Assembly: GCA_943704525.1 (NCBI GenBank)
Contig: CALSCQ010001429.1
Span: 1-12,789, forward strand
Source: Pigoraptor vietnamica
Taxonomy: Eukaryota > Opisthokonta > Filasterea
Direction of reading: 5' to 3'
DNA: 12,789 nt
Shown here one piece after another: positions 8,311-12,789 of this stretch. The notes beneath the pieces were generated by a model, which saw only the letters and a list, made by a program, of their open reading frames with translations, had not been told where the DNA came from and searched no databases. The position numbers and the translations under genes are program-made. The stretch's first letter is position 1, and each line of letters starts with the position of its first letter.

Positions 8311-8774
8311 AATGCAATAGCCTGAACACGACGCCGCATCTGTCTGCGGCATAACAAATAACAGACGGAGCAAAAATGGCTGGCGACACTGCGGTGCATC
8401 TCCACAATCAGGGCACAAATGCGTCAACTGCAGTCTGGCGGTCCAGCCAGTGTCGCGCCGCGTGCAGATTAATACCTCACCAGTGCGCTTTGGCGCTATA
8501 CTATACACACCCTCTGACCACACCATATGCCAGATGCATGCTGTGACCACGCGCGCGCGTGTCGCATGCCGCACCCCTTTTGCCGTTTTGTGCTCGCAAG
8601 TTAACTTTCACACTGTGACGGCTGGGGACGACGTTCAGTTTTGAAAACGCCGCGGGTGTTACCCTCGTCGAACCTGCCATATTGGGCCAACTCGCAAATT
8701 GGCTGTCTGTCGAAATATGGCAAGAAATTCGTACTAGATCCAATTCAATGGGCCGGATGTCAGCCATAGGGCCC

Positions 8775-8823
<49 letters not shown>

Positions 8824-9125
8824 GCACACACACACACACACACATTCGGCGCACACACACCACCTTCTCCGTCTACAAGCAGACACTTGCTCTGCACGCG
8901 TTAGTACCTTAGGAGTTGTGTGTTTAGATTCGAAGGCGTAAGAAATTTCAACCCACTCACACCATCACCTACACCGCCGCGCACTCTTGCGTCGCGCGGC
9001 CGGCTTACACCTTATACGCGCGCACAGCCTCGCATCCGACTTGACACCTGGCTGGACGTCCTCTACTCGTTTTGGAACTCTGCGTGCATCCTGCGGTCCG
9101 AGCGCGCCACTGCGGCACGTGAGGG
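8311..9125. other. Intergenic region upstream of the PH-C1-WW gene
   Basis: About 800 bases with no supported gene. The first part (8311-8640) has stop codons in all plus frames at short intervals; on the minus strand a short frame contains a C-P-D-C pair but nothing I recognise. A (CA)n tract lies in the middle. The last 200 bases are GC-rich and probably hold the promoter and 5' leader of the next gene; no TATA box was evident. Confidence 0.45.
8775..8844. repeat. (CA)n microsatellite
   Basis: A (CA)n run of roughly 45 bases is followed by cgcacgcac and a second (CA)n run ending at 8844. Open frames read through it only as Thr/His or Val/Cys repeats and are not genes. Confidence 0.95.
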
Positions 9126-10438
9126 ATGGCCGACGGGGAGGGTCCTGTGGAGGGCACGGACGGTGCGTGCTGCAAGCGGCAGACGTATGATTGCTCGCCA
9201 GTTTTCGAGCGTGCTTGTTCGTCGACTCTGCATGTGAACGCGGGCGTTGTTGACTGTTTTACGCGTGTGAAGTAATGCGGCCGTTGAGATGCCGCCCACT
9301 CATCCCCAACTGTCTGTATTGCCGCCCCGCGGTCACTCTGTCGCAGCCGACGCCGGAAAGTTGATTAAGAACGGTTACTTGTACATGCGCGTTGGGAATG
9401 TCGTCAAGGTGGGATGGGACTGCGCGCGTGTGCGCATGTTGTTATTATTGCCCTTGGCAGGCACTCATACTTGTGTGCGTCTGTGTGCGTGTGTGTGTGT
9501 GTTGGTGTGTGTGTTGTGCGTGTGTATGTGTGCGCGCGTGTGTATGTGTGTGTGTGTGCGTTGTATGCAGAATTGGGAGCGTCGCCGGTTCGTGCTTGAA
9601 GAGGGCCGGTTATACTATGGCGCACGCGGCGATCCCTACAAGCTCAAGACGCTGCTCATCGATTCGACTTCGGTGGTGAAGGAGCACGACGTCGGCAAGC
9701 CGAACAGCTGGGAGATGGTGCGCGCCGACGCACACGCAACAGCATTCGTTACACAAAGGCACATGCTCACACGACAGACGCGCGTGCACCACGCACGCAC
9801 ACCATGCACCACGCGCATGCACGTGCTCAAACGGCAGACGCGCGTGCGTACACGCAAACCCACACGCACACAATCTCGATAGCATGACGGCTTGGTTAGT
9901 TCTCGAAACGTCGCTGACGCTGCGCACGCGGTCTCACATGGAGCGCAGACGTTCCAAGGGCGAACACTCTACGTGCACGCAAACTCTCTCTCGGAGAAGC
10001 TCGAATGGCTCAAAGTGCTACTCATGGAGGTGTCGCGGCAGGCCTCGTCGGGATCAGGTGGGGAGTGGAAGCGAGTGTGTGTGTGGCCCGTGGCGCGTGA
10101 GGCTGTGTAGCGTTGTGTGAGCGAGAGTGTTACTTTGGGAGGCTTGCAAGTGCTGTGTGCGAGACGAGTGAAGCTTGCTCGATTGCGCTTCTATATGCGT
10201 GAGAAGTGAGAATGGAGGGCGTGTGTTTGGTTATCATGCGGGGACTGCGTAGGTTGTGTTCGTCCGAGCGCTGCGATCTCTTTCTTTTTCAATTCTCAAC
10301 TCACTCTCTTCTCCCGCCGTGTGTTTCGCAGCTCTCCGTCACGAGCACTCGGGACACCGGTTGCGCGTGTGCACGTACATGACGCCGACCGACTGCGACA
10401 TGTGCGGGAAGCTTTTGGTGCGTCCGTGTGCAAGTGCA

Positions 10439-10489
<51 letters not shown>

Positions 10490-12654
10490 CGTGTGTACTT
10501 GAATGCAAACCTTCCGAGTGAGTCGCGCATTGTGTGTTGTGTTGACGTTTGTATCATCCCCACACTGAACGCCTTTTCTTGTGTCGCGCAGTGGGGCCTC
10601 GTGCGCCAGGGACTGCGGTGCGAGGGGTGCTCGTTCAACTTCCACGCCAAGTGCACCGACAAGGGCAATCTTCCCGGCTGCCTCTTCTTCCACAGCAAGA
10701 AAACTGACGAAGGTGCGATTATGCCTTCGTGTTGGCTTGCTCTGCTCCGCGTTGTGAGTGCGGCGTAGATGGATGCGGTGTGTGCAACTGGTGTCTGGGC
10801 GCGAGTGTGCGAGAGCCGGTGTTGTGTGCGTGGGAGTGTGCATGTGCGCATGTGCTTTGTGTATCACGACGATGTGTGCTCATGTGCGTGGCTCGAACAG
10901 GCTCCACCTCGCACAATTTCAAGGCGATAGAAACGAAGCCCGGGGTTGTCATCGACTGCGATTACTGCGGCCACAACCTCAACGGGGGAGAGATATGGCT
11001 CGTGTGCAGCGGTGGGTGGATGCGAGATCAGGCGCGTGTGCATGCATGCGGGGAGATAGAGGATTTTTTTTGCGCATAACTTTTTTACCTATATTCTGTC
11101 GTTTGCTTGTGTGCCTTGTGTGCACGTTCGTCTCGTCCTGCGACTCATCGTAGCCTCAATGGCGCTGTGTGCGATGGCCTGTCGTCGCAGTGTGCGAGTT
11201 CACGTGCCACAAAAAGTGCTTCAGCAATGTCACGACGCATTGCGTCAAGGAGAGAATCAACAGTCTCCCGGGTGGGTCATTCTTCCACGTGCGCGTTAGT
11301 TGTCCGAGACATGCGGGGCTATGTCAGCACTTATGTGTTGTGTGTAGGGCACCTATCTGTGCGCTTGCGTGCGTGTGGGTAAACGCGTTCTCAATGTGCG
11401 CCACATCGCTCTTAGGCCTTCCGCCCGGGTGGGAGCTTGTCACGGACGAGGACGGCCGCCAGATTTACGTCAAGTGAGTGAGGCGTTGTTGCGACTGGTG
11501 ACTTACCTCTGTCTGCTCGTATGTGTTTTGTGGTGTGTGTGTGTGTGTGTGCGTGTGTGTGTGTGTGCACGCGCGTGCGTGTGTAGTGCATCTGTGTGTC
11601 GATGTGGTGTGTGTATTGTAACTTCTTCAGTGCTGATACCTTTCTCCGTCCAACCGCAGTCACATCACCATGGAGACGTCGTGGGTCGCCCCCTCCGCCG
11701 ACGGCCAGCGCTCCCCTGCAGCCGACGCGTCCCGCAGTCCCACTCAGGCATCTCCCGCCACAGCGCGCGCTTCGGACGATATTTACGCGGCGCCGTGGAC
11801 GGTGCAGCACGCTGCACCCGTCGCGCAGCCAGCGTCCCCAACGCCAAACGCCCGCAACACGATCCACACGCGCACGTCCTTTGGCGGCGACGGAAGCAAC
11901 GCCAACGCCTCACAACCGCGCGGAAGCGTTGCAGCGTCGAACGCCGTGTACGACATTGTCATCCCTCGCCTTCGCACTATGTCCACGGACAGCGCGACGG
12001 CCCTCGAGACGGCGACGTCCCCGCCGCCGGTAACAAGCCCGCCGCCCACGCTACCGGCGCCGGCGCCTTCAGAGTACATCATGCCAAACGCGCACCAAAA
12101 CGCCCCGCGGCGCAATAGCGAGTCGATTCCCTCGCCGCGCAGGGGCAGCGAGCCGGCAGTGGCAGGGCCCCCAAAGCCGCGCCGGCCCTCGGATGTCGAG
12201 CTGGAGGCCGCTGGGGTGAGCGCACCGGCTCCGACAACGACGGCCGCGCCTTCGCGTGCGCTGCCGCCTGTGGAAGAGGGACGTGGACCTGGACACTCCG
12301 AGGGATCGCCTGTGTACGAAGTTTTGTCGCTGTGCAAGCCGGAGAAGAAGTTGGGGCCGCCCGTGTCGTTCCGCCCGAGGAAGGGCACCATGTCACCGAC
12401 GTCGTCCGCAGACCAATCGCCGGCGCACACGCCCGAGACGACGCGGAGGGCCTCGCAGGCAGAGGTGACTGCTGGCGGCACGGCGTCGTCGAGTGCGACC
12501 GCGTCCCCGACGGGCGTGCGTGCGCGCGCCGTCATGTTTAGCGAAGGCGGTGCGGCGTTTTTGAAGCCGCCGACGCAGGCCGCGCCCCCGCCGCCGAGCT
12601 ACAACAAGCTGCGAAAGTCGTTCAAGTTCCACCCGAAGGTGTTTATGCAAAGCA

Positions 12655-12655
<1 letters not shown>
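9126..12655 (+). CDS. PH-C1-C1-WW adaptor-like protein with Tyr, SH3-ligand and PPxY motifs, 3' partial
   Basis: Exons: 9126-9162, 9347-9408, 9571-9717, 9949-10057, 10332-10417, 10592-10712, 10901-11011, 11191-11271, 11416-11473, 11660 to about 12655; all phases agree. Start 9126 has strong context (GAGGG-ATG-G). The alternative, ATG 9289 with no first intron, adds 7 residues. Residues about 16-115 form a PH domain (lipid or membrane docking). C1-a: His127, Cys140/143/157/160, His165, Cys168/177, matching H-x12-C-x2-C-x13-C-x2-C-x4-H-x2-C. C1-b: Cys207/210/223/226, His231, Cys234/242. WW: LPPGW (Trp257) to TSW (Trp279)-V-A-P. A Ser/Pro/Ala-rich tail follows, with Tyr313 (YAAP), Tyr368 (YDIV), Tyr410 (YIMP), Tyr490 (YEVL), an SH3 ligand PPKPRRP (about 441) and PPSY (581-584). 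This suggests a membrane-recruited signalling scaffold. More exons, perhaps a catalytic domain, lie beyond the window. Confidence 0.85.
9409..9570 (+). repeat. GT-rich intron 2 of the PH-C1-WW gene
   Basis: The intron runs from donor gtggga to acceptor tatgcag. Its second half (about 9470-9560) is an impure (GT)n/(GTGC)n stretch. The intron is 162 bp, a multiple of three, and has no stop in the coding frame, so retention would insert 54 Cys/Val-rich residues into the PH domain after the first strand. Confidence 0.8.
9761..9880. repeat. Diverged 60-bp tandem duplication in an intron
   Basis: Bases 9761-9820 and 9821-9880 are two copies of a 60-bp unit. The best-kept part, tgctcamacgrcagacgcg followed by cgtgc, begins at 9764 and again at 9824. 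The second halves have diverged but stay CA/CACGC-rich. The duplication fills much of intron 9718-9948. Confidence 0.75.
10441..10498 (+). repeat. (GT)n microsatellite in the intron that splits C1-a
   Basis: A (GT)n run starts about 25 bases after the donor gtgcgt (10418) and ends in gtgcgtgcgtgtg. The intron (10418-10591) interrupts the first C1 domain between its second and third metal-ligand cysteines. Confidence 0.9.
11530..11588 (+). repeat. GT-rich tract in the intron that splits the WW domain
   Basis: An impure (GT)n run with gtgcgtgtg and gcacgcgcgtgcg interruptions lies in intron 11474-11659. The intron splits the WW domain in an Asn codon of the second strand. Confidence 0.85.

Positions 12656-12789
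<134 letters not shown>

Noticed and set aside
8611-8617. CACTGTG, a match to the RAG/Transib terminal heptamer type, in the expected orientation for a right end.
   Set aside because: A degenerate 7-mer is expected about this often by chance, no matching heptamer was found in bases 1-533, no nonamer-like partner was seen, and it lies beyond the MITE.
8501-8912. Cys/Val or Thr/His-rich open frames around the (CA)n tract.
   Set aside because: Microsatellite read-through, not protein genes.
8920-9237. A 105-codon plus-strand frame before the PH gene.
   Set aside because: It opens with GTG, is Arg-rich, has no motif and overlaps in another frame the better-supported first exon at 9126.
9289-9882. 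A continuous 197-codon frame through the first PH exons.
   Set aside because: It reads through a GT-rich intron that happens to lack stops, then through a second intron; PH-domain continuity requires both to be spliced out.

Overview
The window comes from an intron-rich nuclear genome of a eukaryote, most likely a unicellular one. Every gene I can support is split by short GT-AG introns. Third codon positions are GC-rich, and long (GT)n/(CA)n microsatellites are common. The right-hand gene combines PH, C1 and WW domains with several candidate SH2- and SH3-ligand motifs. That suits a lineage with tyrosine-kinase signalling, such as a unicellular holozoan (choanoflagellate-like), but I cannot name the organism; other protists remain possible.

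Layout. (1) 3-339, plus strand: the C-terminal end of an unrecognised protein with one intron. (2) 462-506: a 15-bp tandem repeat. (3) 534-6999, minus strand: a five-exon gene for a DDE transposase whose conserved core matches RAG1/Transib (Asp394, Asp472, CxxC, D-x-L-H, H-x4-H-V-P, Glu719). Two single-base frameshifts appear to break it. (4) 2180-5347, minus strand: nested inside the 3.68-kb second intron of that transposase, on the same strand, a complete four-exon gene for an 862-residue protein. It has an Arg-rich N-terminus, a coiled coil, a P-loop NTPase and a PD-(D/E)XK nuclease, like Crinkler/RHS (CR) proteins. (5) 7430-8310: an AT-rich region with a short TIR element and a second copy of its right end, enclosing about 480 bp that could encode membrane segments. 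(6) 8311-9125: no gene seen, one (CA)n tract. (7) 9126-12655, plus strand: a PH-C1-C1-WW adaptor-like gene with at least ten exons, running off the right edge inside a (GT)n tract.

How the parts fit. The centre is a degraded RAG1-like transposon (or single-gene remnant) whose enlarged intron holds an intact NTPase-nuclease gene. The nuclease gene keeps its reading frame, splice phases and visible catalytic residues, while the surrounding transposase looks broken. Either the NTPase-nuclease was cargo of the transposon, or it inserted later; no terminal repeats or target-site duplications were found to decide. The flanking genes on the plus strand look like ordinary host genes, the right one with an unusual splice-donor style.
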